Assembly: GCA_030248215.1 (NCBI GenBank)
Contig: JASANG010000539.1
Location: 62,001-126,000, forward strand
Origin: Enoplolaimus lenunculus
Taxonomy: Eukaryota > Nematoda > Enoplea > Enoplida > Thoracostomopsidae
Length of the DNA: 64,000 nt
Direction: 5' to 3'
Below, piece after piece: positions 38,401 to 50,985 of the stretch (the first letter of the stretch is position 1; every line of letters begins with the position of its first letter). The translations under genes and the position numbers were made by a program. The notes under the pieces are model-generated. The model worked only from the letters and a program-made list of their open reading frames with translations, ran no database searches and was not told the DNA's origin.

Positions 38401-40522
38401 TGTAGATTTAATACCTTAGTGGGGGTAATTGTGGTTGCATCCTGTTGTGGATCATCTTGCACGAAAGAAGAATAGTCTCTACAGGCTTAAATGATGCTGA
38501 TATTTAGATTAATTTATCTTTGTTCTTGTACTAAACTAAAATTTTTAAACCACTAAAGCGTCATGTTATAAATATGACCGTGTGTGTGAATTGACAGTGT
38601 TGTATCGTGGCAGTTGGTGTTGTTGGTATGTAGTTGTTATATTCAAAATTGCATCGTCTGTGTTTATAACATTTTGCAGGATTTTTGGGCTGAATGCGGC
38701 CGAACGCGAATGTTTGTACAACGCGCAGCTGAAGGAACCGGCCTACATTGTCATCGTGTTATTCAAGGTATTTGCAAAATGGTTGGAATCAAAGATATTA
38801 TAGTGCGCACTGAAGGCGCAAAGTCTAACAATCAAGCGATTACCAAAGCGTTTTTCGAAGGTCTTCGTAATCAAGAAACATATCAACAGCTTGCCGATCG
38901 TAAACGCCTCCATGTTGTGGAATTTAGTCGTGCGACAAGCTATCACCCTGTAGGTGAGTTGATCAAAGTCGCCCGTTGGTGATCAAAAGGTGGGAGTGTA
39001 AAACTCAGCAGCCATGCTCTCAACACGCTGTAAGCATAAGGAGTATTCTTGAAATAAATTTGAGCCCTGCGTTAATACAACTTCTAAAAATCGAATTTTC
39101 AAAAATTTCAACATGGGTGCTGAATGATCAGAGGAGGTCGTAAGAAGAGTCAGATATGCGAAAAGTTTCAAAATCCAATTGTTGTTGGGTAAACACTGAC
39201 AGCTGGATGCAACTGGAATTCCGATTCCGATTTGAATTACGATTCAAAACGAGTTCCGATGCCGATTGCGCATTCAATCACTATAGGAATTTTGAAATTT
39301 TAATTTTAATTCTACACACTGTTGTGATACGTTGCATAAAAATTCTATATTGCTTATCGTTTAAATTGCTTTCGATGAGTTAACTATTTATCAATAATTG
39401 ATTGCAGTTTAGCGTTTACAGAATTAAAAATCGTCGCCAGTTTTTTCAAGTGACGTTTTTTAATATCGTTGCCAGCCAACAGATACCCTGAATCAATATT
39501 ATATTTGTCAATACAAATTATCTGTGCAGTCACAAAATTTTTAGTTCTGATTCAGATTACAATTCTGGAATAAATTTGCTGTTCTGATTACGATATCGGT
39601 ATAGACCAGTTTCTTTTTGCACCCTGACTGACTGTTAGGGTTTATAATGAAAAGAGGGGCTCTGATTGTAGCAAAACCTGCAAAATGTGCCATGGTATAC
39701 TGTCAAGTCTTTACATGTTTCCAGAAAGAGAAACAGGTAAGACAATAGCATAGATAACTTCTTACATATTGGCTGGGTTCTAAATCTACTTAAGATTTCT
39801 TAACTTACTTACATCTGCTCATTCCACGAACAAAGAAACCAGGTAAGACAATAGCATAGATAACTTCTTACATATTTGGCTTTTAAGGAGGCATTATGAG
39901 TCTACAATTTCAATTAAACCAAGGTTAGTATGCCTGAGCGGTTAATTTGTAGTATGTCAAACTTAGTTCGCGACATAAATATTTACTTAACTTAAGTACA
40001 CTTTTATTAAAAATGGAAAAATAGTTAAGCAAATTGGTTAGTGCATACCTAAGTCCTAAGTCGTACTTAAGTAGGGTTCCCGGAAACTCAGCCAATATCT
40101 AGATACATGTGTCAGTTTAAATGTTATAATATTAAAATTCTCTTCCAGTCAAGGCGTCGCCTCAAAATGGGCCCGTTCGCACAGAAAGCGAGATTGGTTT
40201 GAACGAAGTACTCGACGTCGAAGAAATGTATGGCCGTGGCCGCCATCCATGGTTTCGTGAAAAACCACCGCCACACTACACTAATCATCCTGGTCATTTG
40301 CACGCCGAATGGTGCAAACATCCCTTTCGCAATCACAACAAAGTTGCATTACGTTTACTGGCTGAAGGCATCATCGATGATTTGACGCCAGAGGCGCGTC
40401 AGCGATTTGCTGATCGAACCCATCGTGAGGTTGTTGAAGGACGAAAGCCGTTGCCGACTGGGATCGGTCTTTCGCATGTGATCAGAGATTCGATGGAAGA
40501 CGAACAAGAAGCTAATGCGTAG
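35436..40522 (+). CDS. mrps-5: Mitochondrial small-subunit ribosomal protein uS5m (MRPS5), 5 exons, 430 aa
   Basis: Exons: 35436-35637, 36815-37092, 37389-37553, 38680-38953, 40149-40522. All introns are GT-AG and the phase is kept. The protein is the mitochondrial form of bacterial S5, part of the small ribosomal subunit in the matrix. Residues 1-18 (MFSSLCIVPCRYVASFYG) are a short, likely presequence. The family motif TAEQLWKGV comes next, then KDLNRGQIIGKG and FPGLNAP, RGWSGRD with GPPDP, and the S5 N-terminal domain (ALMIVGNKNGLAGWAVAKSK, about 165-215). The S5 C-terminal domain (GTGLHCHRVIQGICKMVGIKD, NNQAITKAFFEGLRNQET) covers about 225-300 and the mitochondrial block QQLADRKRLHVVE follows. 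A 125-residue C-terminal exon rich in His and Pro ends the protein. The start is chosen as the first ATG of exon 1; a small upstream exon cannot be excluded. Introns contain two MITEs. Confidence 0.95.
35827..35970 (-). repeat. Dispersed repeat in MRPS5 intron 1
   Basis: Reverse-orientation copy of the repeat seen at about 1958-2072 and 51165-51290. On this strand it reads GTTTGGGCGTGGAATAATC and GGGACCTTAAAAATTAGA. Its ends and family are unknown. Confidence 0.5.
39203..39626. mobile_element. hAT-like MITE of the GGGTGCAACCGG family in MRPS5 intron 4
   Basis: The left end CTGGATGCAACTGGAATTCC and the right end TTTTTGCACCCTG are inverted. The flanks ACTGACAG (39195-39202) and ACTGACTG (39627-39634) match at 7 of 8. 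The subterminal repeats here are GATTCCGAT variants rather than CCGGTTCC. Confidence 0.7.
39766..40098. mobile_element. Inverted-repeat element in MRPS5 intron 4
   Basis: The ends ATATTGGCTGGGTTC and its near complement GGAAACTCAGCCAATAT, plus CTACTTAAG blocks just inside, form imperfect inverted repeats. Inside lies a 36-bp segment beginning CAGGTAAGACAATAGCATAG that is also present just outside the left end, at 39734-39770. The superfamily is uncertain. Confidence 0.55.
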
Positions 40523-40926
40523 GATTTTGCCTGCAATTATTTCTTATTCCGTCTAGCTCATCTACATGTTATCTAGGATAATGTTTACTGTTTGCCTAAT
40601 GTCCTGGACGCATGTGCATGTATCTGCAGCTACGAATGCTCAATGTTGAGAGCAGAGATAATTGCTGTAATTATTATCAATATCAAATTAATCAAAATGG
40701 TTGCAAGATTTGCAACGCAACCCCTGTGCAAAGCCTTCGCACACGTTAAGGTTGTCTCTCGTGATGTAAAGTGCGGAATGGCTGAAAATATGCCAGTGCG
40801 TCCCAGTTTGAAAATATTGATATGTTACAATATAATATTATTATTGTTATTTTGCTCAAGAAGTTGTTTTCGAAATAATTATCGATGCAGGAATGTTGTG
40901 TTATGGTGGTATAAGCACTACTATAA

Positions 40927-40932
40927 AATAAA
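40927..40932 (+). terminator. Polyadenylation signal AATAAA after MRPS5
   Basis: In CTATAAAATAAAAAC, about 405 bp after the stop; a candidate only. Confidence 0.3.
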
Positions 40933-41640
40933 AACATTTTTAATTTTTTAATTTAGCCAATGTTGACAGCTCCGTTTTCCAGGCTTTGCTCTTTCATTTA
41001 CTTAACAGCTATAAACGTGTATACATATAATTACATGAATATGTTACAGCTAAAAGTTATATAAAGTTATATGAATGTTTTTTAATGTAATGTCGCACGA
41101 TTGTCTGATAATTGAACCATCGCATCGCAACTGCAAAAATACTTGCGCGTGTGGATGAAAATGTAAGTGCTCTAATAAGATGAAACATATATTTATAAAA
41201 ATGTTGATCTTGAAACCGATATGAATATATTAAGAATAATCGGATATTTTTTGAATTTGCATTGTCTGTTTGTCGAAAACTTTATAGACATATGAATTTA
41301 ATATCCTAGTGACTGTAGAAAATAACCGCTTAATTACTGATTTTATTATAAACATTGTTTGGATAGTGAAAACAAATCAGTGTGGATTACCGGTGGCCAA
41401 TAATAAGTTTGTACTTTGAAGGCGTCGACGACAGCCATTTATCTGGATTATTTTTAATCAACTTGGTAAGAGACTCTACCTTGTTTAATAGTTTATGATT
41501 TATGACCTGAATATATTGCGGCAAACTTTTTATGAGCTGAGAAAATTTTTTGGTAACGGAGATATCTGTTGATAAATGTGGTTTAGATACGAGTTTGACT
41601 TCAAGGAATTAAATTGGATTCGCTGTGTTTTAGTTGTGCC

Positions 41641-41824
41641 TGTCCATGTAAAAGCGCAGGGGCGGAGAGTTTTGCTGTGGGACTGCAATAGAGTAAAGCT
41701 TAATCGTTAGACTAATTTTTGGCTTAGGCTTAGGTTTAGGAATATGCTCATTCTTACGCGTAGGCTTAGGTTTAGGCTTAGGAATATGCTTAGAATACTC
41801 TTCCGCCCCTGTTTTTGCATTGGC
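41641..41824 (-). mobile_element. Telomere-hexamer MITE, family B, perfect 8-bp TSD
   Basis: The element is flanked by identical GTTGTGCC repeats at 41633-41640 and 41825-41832. It starts TGTCCATGTAAAAGCGCAGG and ends TTTTGCATTGGCC. Two short TTAGGC arrays (about 41720-41735 and 41760-41785) are separated by a TATGCTCATTCTTACGCG spacer. Non-coding. Confidence 0.88.
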
Positions 41825-42249
41825 CGTTGTGCCGCTTTTTAGGCAAAACCATTTTGTTCTGTAGTTCATAGAGGTTTAGTTGCAAGTTTAGACAAAAGTC
41901 TGAGAGAACATATGTCGTTTTTTTATAAAAGTGTTTTTTATTGATATTGTGACTATGTGTCATTTATAAAATGCTAGTAAAAACTTATCGGAGTGTAACG
42001 TTGTGTCTGTATTGGACAATTTTGCTGATCTGCTTTACACTTAAAAATAAGAACTATTTTAGTCGTTGGTTTTAGTAAGGTTCAAACGGATAGTAAAAAT
42101 AACGAAAAGTAATTATCGAAAAAAAGAAAAACAGTTATTAATAAATGTATATAAAAGTTTCAAAGATGTTTTATTTTTTGCCAACACTAGAGGAGTACAA
42201 ATATTCACCCGGCTTTCTAAAATTTTAAAGAAAAATGGTGTATGCATTA

Positions 42250-42375
42250 GGCCGGTAGACAGCTCACCTTGCTAGGGGGCTAAAATTGTTCAGGAGGGGC
42301 ATTTAATGGTTTGCAATGACTTACAAGCAAGGTTGAAAATCTTGGGTAAGCAGAGCCCCCTTGGCTAAGGGCCCG
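42250..42375 (+). mobile_element. GGCCCGTAGCCA-family MITE
   Basis: It runs from AGGCCGGTAGACAGCTCACC to CTTGGCTAAGGGCCCG, with the family's GCTAAAATTGTTCAGGAGGG and AAGCAAGGTTGAAAATCTT inside. Confidence 0.7.
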
Positions 42376-43288
42376 ATATGCACGTAAGTATTAAGTTTTT
42401 AGATTTTGGATGAATTTTGTAATTATTTTCGGCTCAATTTTTATTTCTTATTGAACAATTGCAGCATATGTATCTCTAATATAGAACTGCGAGATATATA
42501 CGTGATTTATAGCTAATTGTGAGTCAAAATAAAAATTCCGGTATTCTATATCAGAAACGGATACCGACTGTTACCGGAAACGGAAATGGGTATTCGGTTA
42601 CACGCTTGGTTTTAGGCGTTTTAGACGTAGGCATTTAAAAATTTGTACTTAATTTATGTCGAGGACATTCGAGTGATCCCAATTTTTAAAAGGAGCCAAG
42701 AGTAATATTTTAGAGATAAGTGGTAAGTTTGGTGTCCGTTTTCGTTATAGAATTGCCTGAAGTTTTGTTTTTTACGTTCGTACTTAGTTGTAAATCACAT
42801 GAATCGTTGAGTTTTTAGGACATGTGCTGCCGTTGTTCGATTGGAAATAAAAGACAAGGTCATCAGAAAATCTTAGCGAATCAAGCTGTCGCCGGAACCG
42901 GAGGCAGACCTCCGCTTGTACCTTGTCGCACCCTACCGTAATCAGGTACCAACGTATAAAAGTCTACACGGCCCGAGGCTGTTTGCATACTTGAATTTAG
43001 GAAAACAGTCTCTAGTCTTTTATATACGTAAATATTCGGTTTTTTTAATCTAGTCATTATCGGTTATTGTTATTTTTACTATCCGTTTCGTTTACACTGT
43101 AAACAACTTGCGATGAGCAGCTACTTAAATTATTCAGCTCAGAAGAGATTGCCACCGTCTTTGAAAATTGTCATTTTCCACTATTCGTGGCAGAAAGGGT
43201 CATTTAAATATTTAGGAATCGCAGCCAAAATTTCGTGAAGGGGTTTATATGGTTTTTACGGCGTAAATTAGTATTATGATTAGGCTTA

Positions 43289-43731
43289 CTGTAGTGACCC
43301 AAATAAGAGGGGGGCTGGGTAATAAGAGGAGGGTCCCCCATTTTGAGTTCCAGTCAATAGGAGTCCGTATTATTAATAACAGTCCACAAGCGGATAGACT
43401 CCTTAATACTAATTAGAGTCCATAAATGTCAATTATCCCTAGCGCATAAATGGCTAGTGGACCAAATAAACTTGAGTTCGAAACTTTAAAGCGTACTTAA
43501 GTTTTGAAAGTAATATTCCAAAGTATAACGTTGCATTTCTGCTCAAGCTTTTGATGCAAGGTAAAAACGTTTAATTCAACGGATAGTTGCAATACCATAT
43601 ATATCAGTAAGGAAGGGTGGCGGAGGGCTGGTTGAAAACAAATAACAGTCCGTAACTGAATAACAAGGGGTGTGTGTCTTCTGGAGAGGCCAAAGAAATA
43701 TCAGTCCCATCTCTTGTTCGGGTCACTACAG
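43289..43731 (+). mobile_element. TA-flanked 443-bp element (CTGTAGTGACCC ends), copy 1
   Basis: The inverted ends CTGTAGTGACCCAAATAAGA and its complement ending GGTCACTACAG are flanked by TA on both sides. The TA target and length fit a Tc1/mariner-type MITE. The interior repeats GAGTCC/AGTCC motifs (AGTCCATAAATGTCAATT and others) and has no coding frame. Two other copies lie at 57079 and 59049. Confidence 0.82.
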
Positions 43732-43739
43732 TAGCCTTA

Positions 43740-45270
43740 CGGATATTGTTAGGTCCCTATACTTTACATTGTTTAAAGTTTAGATGAGCACTCGATGTGT
43801 ATCTGAAACTGCATATTTTTGTCGAAATTGATCCGCACAACTCTTGAACACCGATATGGTTTGTTACCAGTAAACGATGCCTTTCCGTTAGGAAAATACC
43901 GGAAATTCGTTGTTTTATAGCCAATAGCTGTGAGACAGTTTACAAATCGTTCCGCTTCTCAATACAGGTATGCTGCAATTCAATTAATGCAAAATCGTAG
44001 AAGTTTTAGGTTTGTTCGCTGTTTTTCTATAGATTTTGGAAAACCCAGTGCATTTATTTTCTCCTTAAATTTTATTTGCTGAAAAATATAAACTGGCGGT
44101 ACCTAAATATCCGTTTCCATTACTTTTATTGTAGAATTTTAACAGTCTTAGCATTAGGGCAGCGCCAATATACAACTGCAAAATCAGCCATCTCGCTTTC
44201 TAAAGCGTTCAGAAAATTTGTCAAAAATATGCTATAATTTTGTTCTGAGGTCCTTGTTTATTTCCGGCATTTTAAACTGAATTCTACAACTTTCGCCAGC
44301 TTAAAGGCGCGTTGCGTTGATATTGTGAATGTTTGTGTGTGTGTTGTTTTGCCATTCCGTAACTGGTACGGCAACCGTGGTTTTGGTGGTGTGTTGACGC
44401 GATTCTTTTAGGTATATATAGTTAGTTGTGGGAGATAGCCAACAACTCTACGCCAAATATATATAGTCGTCCGTCTGTCTTAAAGTAGACGGTAACGCTT
44501 GAGAACCAAATTGTGCCAGTCAGCATTCTCTGCTACTTTATTTGGCCTGATATCGTAGCTATGAGGTAAAGGGCGTAGTGAGCATTTCATTTCTGGGAGG
44601 ATAACCTTAGATCAGAGTTGTTTGATTTTAAGAATCTGTAGGAAAAACTCATGTAAAAAGCCGTTTTTAGACTCTTAAGATATTTTGGTGGGATATATTT
44701 CCCTCTCATTCGTTTTGTATACGTCCCTGATATGAGGCAAGTTTTGACTAAAACCATGTTAGCTATCTTGTCATATTGTGTTGTTTTTGTGGTTTGTCTT
44801 TATTTTTGTTATTGTAGTTGTTGCGTTTATTGTTAATTTTGCTCAGTTGCGGGAATACGCATATCATGTTTGTGTTCATTTGAATATAAGTTATAATGTA
44901 AGTTTTAAACTAAATTTGAAAAATTTAAACAAATTTAACACTTTTAAAATGTCAACCGTGCAAACTGCGTCGAATGGTATATGCATATAAATTAAATCTT
45001 TTGACAAAATTTAACCCTTAGGACCAGAAACAGTTTTTTACTTTTGCAAAAACTGCAATTGAAGTTTGAATTCATTAACTGAGGTTAGCTCAACTGTGCT
45101 AAAATTTTTAAAACACATTCATTTGTAAACAAACGCCTTCAGGTGGGAAGATAACGGCAAGACCGAATATAGCAGAATGGTTAAATAGGAGTTTGGTATG
45201 GGATTTCCTAATTTTAACCCGACAGCTATGGAATTCATGATAATATATAAATCAGGAAGTTGTTGAAAAT
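43740..45270. other. Gene-free stretch
   Basis: AT-rich, no supported gene. A hydrophobic frame at 44778-44990 looks compositional (GTT/TTT-rich) and has no splice partners. Confidence 0.4.
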
Positions 45271-45272
45271 CA

Positions 45273-45467
45273 GGAGCCGTATTCGCAAATGCATACAGCG
45301 CCTATCATCAGTTGAACACGTGCAGCTGCAATTGTCAAACTTCGCACCGATGCAAATCAAATGCAATCTGTTGACTTTTACAGTATACCATTCGCTGATC
45401 TGAAAGCCACATAGCCTATAACGAAATGGTGTTGATGAAAGCTACGCTCATTTGAGAATACGGACCC
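45273..45467. mobile_element. Short inverted-repeat MITE
   Basis: The ends GGAGCCGTATTCGCAAATG and the complement of GGGTCCGTATTCTCAAATG are 19-bp imperfect inverted repeats around a 195-bp non-coding element. No clear target duplication was found. Confidence 0.6.
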
Positions 45468-45469
45468 AG

Positions 45470-48400
45470 ATTTTATTTTTTGTTCTAAAGTCATGAATTC
45501 CGCGCGTGTAGCGTTACTTGTACAGAACAGACTCTTTGCTTTAGTGTCCTGTATTTAGTTTGGTAGTGATATTTGTTGTATGTAACAACGCTATACTTCT
45601 TTCTCAGAGTTCGAGTACCGGCGTGCGACCGCAAATCAAAAAATGCCGGTAGCCGGAACCAGCAGATAGTTAAATATCCGGCAGGTGCCGGAGCCGGATA
45701 CTGAAACCGGATATTAAGACCCTATTTCCGTAAAAAGCAAACCTTAATCACGCTGATTTAGTAGTCCTTCATATAATTTGTTATCCTCGTCAGTTGGTTT
45801 CCGCAGTGGTTTTCATATTAACTGCGATTTTTAGCATGCTAAATTTTGTCATATCGAACAGAAGTCACTCCGATATGGTATAATTTAGGCGGCCATAAAT
45901 AACTGTGCAATTTTAACTTATAGCGTACTTTTCAGCGATCAATATCCGGCAACTTACCATACCGAATTCGGAACAGCATATCGAATTTTTGTCGAAACTG
46001 GATATCCGGTCGCAGTCTGTCGTGTAGCTAAGCAAAATGTGCAGTACTTACATAGTGTATTGCACTCTTTTTGTGTTGTATTTCAAAATAAGTGGTTTCA
46101 ATTCAACACAGTTTTTGCCGAAGAGATTTGATAGTCGATATGAATTTCGTAAGGGCAAAAAATGGAAAATCATTCGACAACAAACATTGAGAGCGATTTT
46201 GCTGTGCCGTTACTGCGATTTTAGAATGTTTCTTTTCCTAACACAGTGTAATTCGAAGTATAGTTTACTGCACACTTTAGTATTTTCACACTTCTATGGA
46301 TTATCACGCAGCTGTTTGGGCTTTGATTGCACGTACAGCTTGGAGCAAACGTGGGATGTGATTATTTCTTCATAACGTTCCCATTGCGCCGAGTCTGCTG
46401 CCATAGTGTCAAATATATATAATATTAATTCCAAACAGAAACAGCATATTGGTGTCGTTTGAAAGCCATAAGCAAGGGTAATTTTGTTGTTGGCCTTTTG
46501 CTCTTTAAGTGATCGAAGCTCATCACGCAACATACAGACGCTTTTTTTGGTCTAGTTGTCTCGGACAGAATGGTAAAAACGTGTGTGTCTTCAAAAGTCT
46601 CGGCGTTGCGACGACATAATGCGCATGCATACTGTTTGCAGACACAACAAAATACAAAAAAAAAGTAAAAAATATATATCGAAAAAGCAGCATAAATAAA
46701 CGAAACAGTATAGTCGCCACGGCGAAGGCTTTTGCAGATTTGTGTGGTTCTATGTTTACGTTTAGCTAAGTCATTTTTCGATGGCCTCCAGGGTTCTACG
46801 GCACTAGTAGCTCATTCTACGTACTGGTGTGTGGCTCTCCGGGTTCGCTCTTGGTGTGACAAAAGTTTTGTGTTTTGTGTCAGTTGTGACTGGCTGGGCC
46901 GGTTTATAGACAACGAGAGTTGGCATTTGTAGCCTTGGGCGGTTTTGTTACACTAGTGTTGCACAGAAAGATTTTGGATTTAGCTTTTGTGGGGTACAGC
47001 TTTATAGGGCACCAAGGGCAACATTAGCAGCTACGTATTTAATACACAAACGGAACTGTAGGGGCTGGTAGCGACAGGTACAACCAGGTGCGACCAATCA
47101 AATGCGTTGAATGTTGCATAATAGCACGCGGATATCTTTTGATGTCGCGCGATTGTACAACAACTTTTGTGTGCAGTTTGATGTTTATTTTAGACAGAAT
47201 CATGTAACAACCATTCGGATATAATATATTGTTTTAGAGTTTGGTTTTGGAATTGATATAATTGTGTCAAATATTAAATATTAATTGAATAATAATTTGT
47301 CTAATTCATTTTTTATTTTAAGTTAATTTATTATGTTAAAATTGTTTCAGTTAATGAAGCATACCCGAGTGGCTAGCGAGCTTAGTCATACAAATAGTTG
47401 TTTATGTTTCGAGGTTTTAATTTCAGTGCAATTGCGGCGTAGTCGAACTTCGATTGCAAAAGTTTAGAAATGGTAACCCCAAACCAGGTACGGAAACTCA
47501 ATACACCGTTTATTTTATTAATTTAAATTAAAATCCATTGGTCGCGCAAGGGTGGTGTTAGCTAAATGCGCGAGGGACGCTGTAGTATCGGTTTTTTAAC
47601 ATCACAGAGTTATCGTACAGTCTGTAAAAGTACCTTTTTCAAGTTTCCAAAAATTTTGGAGGAATATACCCTTGTATACGACGCCTGGTATCACGGAATG
47701 TTTAACAAGATTACACCGGACTATCGTGGTGTACTTGCTATTTGGATACAGTATTTTTACCGGATTTGTTGTTTTTTCGCCGTGTAACTGTGTTCATGCG
47801 ACGAAATATTGACAAATAGTTTGTTTAGTTGTTTGCCTCAGGGCATGTTTCGCTCATATCACGTCCAGGGACAGATTGGTCGATATTACAATTGATGTAG
47901 CCGAATTGAATATTTTGAGTCAAGATTAATGCTAAAGATGTAATGAGTTAAGTTTCATTTGTGCCAGGCACTGTATAAGTATACTGAGTTTTGTTAATAC
48001 TGGTGTTAGCGATTGTATTTTAATGAAAATAGTTGTGTTTATTTAGGTCGATTTTATTCTGAACCTCCTACCGTGTAGGTTTATTTAATTGGATTGTATA
48101 ATTAATAGAGTTTGTGATGTATTTATTTAACATTAATTAAGCGTTTATCGCTTAGTTTTTGACACAGAAACACTGTGCTTTCGTGTGAGATTACTGATTT
48201 TTATTTGGTAAACGGCATATCAGAGTATGTTTTTATGAGTTCCTCGAGTAGGTATTGTTTGTGAATTTTTGAAAATTAAAGCGTGTGTTAGGTAACACGC
48301 GGAATAATAAAGTAAAGGTGTGTGCGGCATCAATCATAGGTCACTTAAAGAAACTAGCGGTATTTAAATTAGTTCAGGTACGAATAACATTATTTGTTTT

Positions 48401-50980
48401 CTGCAAGTGTGAAAGTTAAAAATAATAATCGTATTCAATTCACTCATCCACGTAGTTTTAAGGGTACAGCCCGGATATGCGGTTCCGGCAAAAAGACCAC
48501 ATCCGGGTCGGCTGTTTTGCATTGTCGTACGTTTTCCAGCATTTTTCACCTTCCGGTTGCGGTAAATTTTTACCGAACTTAAAAATTCCGGTAATATAGA
48601 AATTTTAGTCGGTGAAAATTAAACATCTTAGTAAAAAAGGACGATAAAAATTAAATAGATTTCATTTATGGTATAATACCTATATAAACCTTGACCATCA
48701 CCGAAAATATACCGTCGATGGTAGATTTCGTTTAAGTAGAAAAGAAAAAAATCCAAAGGTTATTTTACCAATAATATAGCGAAAACGAACATTAAAACGA
48801 ATTTTTCGGTGGCATACATCTTTCACTTTTCGATATATATAACATAACTTCATATATTAAACTATTTTGTAACCAAAATCACAATATTTCGCAGTGATTT
48901 TTATTAACAGAGAACTAGGTACTCTTGCACACGGATAGAAGCAAGATAATTTGTGGCACGCTGCCAAGCAAGCTGTTGTTTGTTTTGAAAGCTTGTATAA
49001 TGTGAATGCGACGACCTAAAGCTAGGCATATATATGATACACACGTACCCTGTGAGGTATTAGGCGTCTCAGTTGATTCACATCTCCTGGCACGGAGAGT
49101 TGCGGGTTCCGCAAGCGTATACAGTAGATGCTGTCGACCACTTTGAAAACAGTCATTTTTTGTTTATATATAAATAGAAAAATTAATTTTTTGGCATCGA
49201 ATACAAAAACGTGTTGTTTACAGATTGTGTTCGATGAAAAACATGTGATTCAGTATATAATCGGCATTTTTTGTGTTGTTTTTGTTCACGATTTGGCGGA
49301 ATGGCGTTTTATAAAAGTTTCGCTCCATCGTTTACATTTTCCGCTTAATTTAAGGGTATATATGGGGCTTAGGCTTAGGGCATATTTTGGTTTAGGTAAA
49401 AGCTTAAGAAGTTAAGGTAATACTTAGGCTTATGATTGGGCATAAGTAAGTCGTTTAAAAAGGCGATTTCTGAGCACAAGCCTGAGCGTAAATGTAGAAG
49501 TGTACAAGGGCATTTGCATTTAGTGTATATTTTGGGCGATTTGTGGATTTTTGAAAATTTGCCATTGTGCGTTTTTGAGCTACTGACTGAGTGGTTTTAA
49601 AACTTTGTTGCCGTTGTGAATTTGTACTTGTTGATGCTTGCGTTGTTGTTGTTGTTGTTGGGGCTATCGAAACGTTGAAATGTTGGAGTTTGTGTTTTGG
49701 TCAGATATTAACCATATAATACTGGTTTGTGAGGAATAAAAATAGATCAGATATCTTATTTTTAAATTCCCCGCGGATATTTAAGTTTATTGTTATTAAT
49801 CGTGTCTCTAGCACTAATGCGTTATTCATGATAATTTTGTCAACGGTGTCATAAGATGTGTTGTATAAGCGACAGATGTCATGAAGTGGTGCCGGTTTCG
49901 CGAAACGCATTGGCTCACCCATATCGTCGGAATTTTATTGAGAGGTATATTTTCATGTTCACAGCATATATACATACCATTACGGGGGTCTAAAAAAACG
50001 TAATGGTCGCCAAGGGACCGTTGGTGTTCAAGAGTGCCGTAATATATGTTTTCGATAGCGGGCATGTATGCATACGTCATTTCCGATGCATATCCGGATA
50101 TTTTTCATATTTGAACGTCTAGTGCTCATCTAAATTATATAGCTAGAACGCATTGGGAAAGCGGATTTTACCTTGTGTAAGATCCTGTGTTTCCTGTTGC
50201 AATCGGTAGGTTGTTTTATTATTTGCTATATTTAATCACATTATTCCCAATTGCTAAGCAAATATTTCTGCGCGACTTGTTTATCAAGTTCGTTGCTCAG
50301 AAGTTCGGCGTATAGGCGTCACTAGAATTTTAGGTTGACGGTTGCAAGTGGAGAAAATTGCAAAAAAACGGTTGAAGCTGAAATTTTGTATTTTTAATGC
50401 GTGTGTGTACATACATGAAATAATTGTAAAGGAACCCAGGGGTTCCGCTTCACCCCCTTGGACAGATATGCACGCGCACTGGGTTATATTTTTTGCAACT
50501 TGAAATGTTTCGAGTATTGCTAGTGGTACAGGAAGTATATATATTTGTAAACAGATACAGGGGTGTAGCTTGGATGTCATTACGTGAGGCTATAAGTTCA
50601 TGTAAAAGTTTTTTGTGGAAGCGGGCGTAATACGAGCTAGTGACCTCAGTGGGTTTAGAATTATTCTAAACATAGATTATTCTAAAGCTTGTTTAATGTA
50701 TTTTTGTTGTTTCTAAAAATTTCGGAAGACGGTATATCGTATTCTATTCATCTTATGGTATACGTCCCTGAACAAGCAACGAATGTCGTAAACGGTGTTC
50801 TGTCAATGATTGAACGATAGCATTAGTATGTTTTTTCGGAAACATAAAAAAATTTTATCGATAACCAGTGTATTGTACGTACATTGTTCAAACAAATTTT
50901 CGTGTATCCTCAAAAAACACAGGGTTGTTTTTAAAGTTAAGTGCTTTTAGTTGTTTCGCATTATTAAAATTATTATGAAC
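45470..50980. other. Gene-free stretch with transposon remnants
   Basis: No gene supported. About 45615-46015 contains CCGGTAGCCGGAACCAG, CCGGAGCCGG and ATATCCGGTCGCAG and may be a decayed hAT-like element. About 48465-48575 has another CCGGTT-rich remnant. About 49370-49445 contains decayed TTAGGC hexamers (GGGCTTAGGCTTAGGGCAT). The frame at 47566-47787 has an exon-like look but no clear partners. Confidence 0.4.
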
Positions 50981-50985
50981 TCCGC

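Noticed and set aside
47566-47787. Possible SH2-type exon (DAWYHGMF)
   Set aside because: Only the WYHG resemblance was found; the residues expected after it in an SH2 domain, including the phosphotyrosine-binding Arg, are absent and no partner exon is seen.
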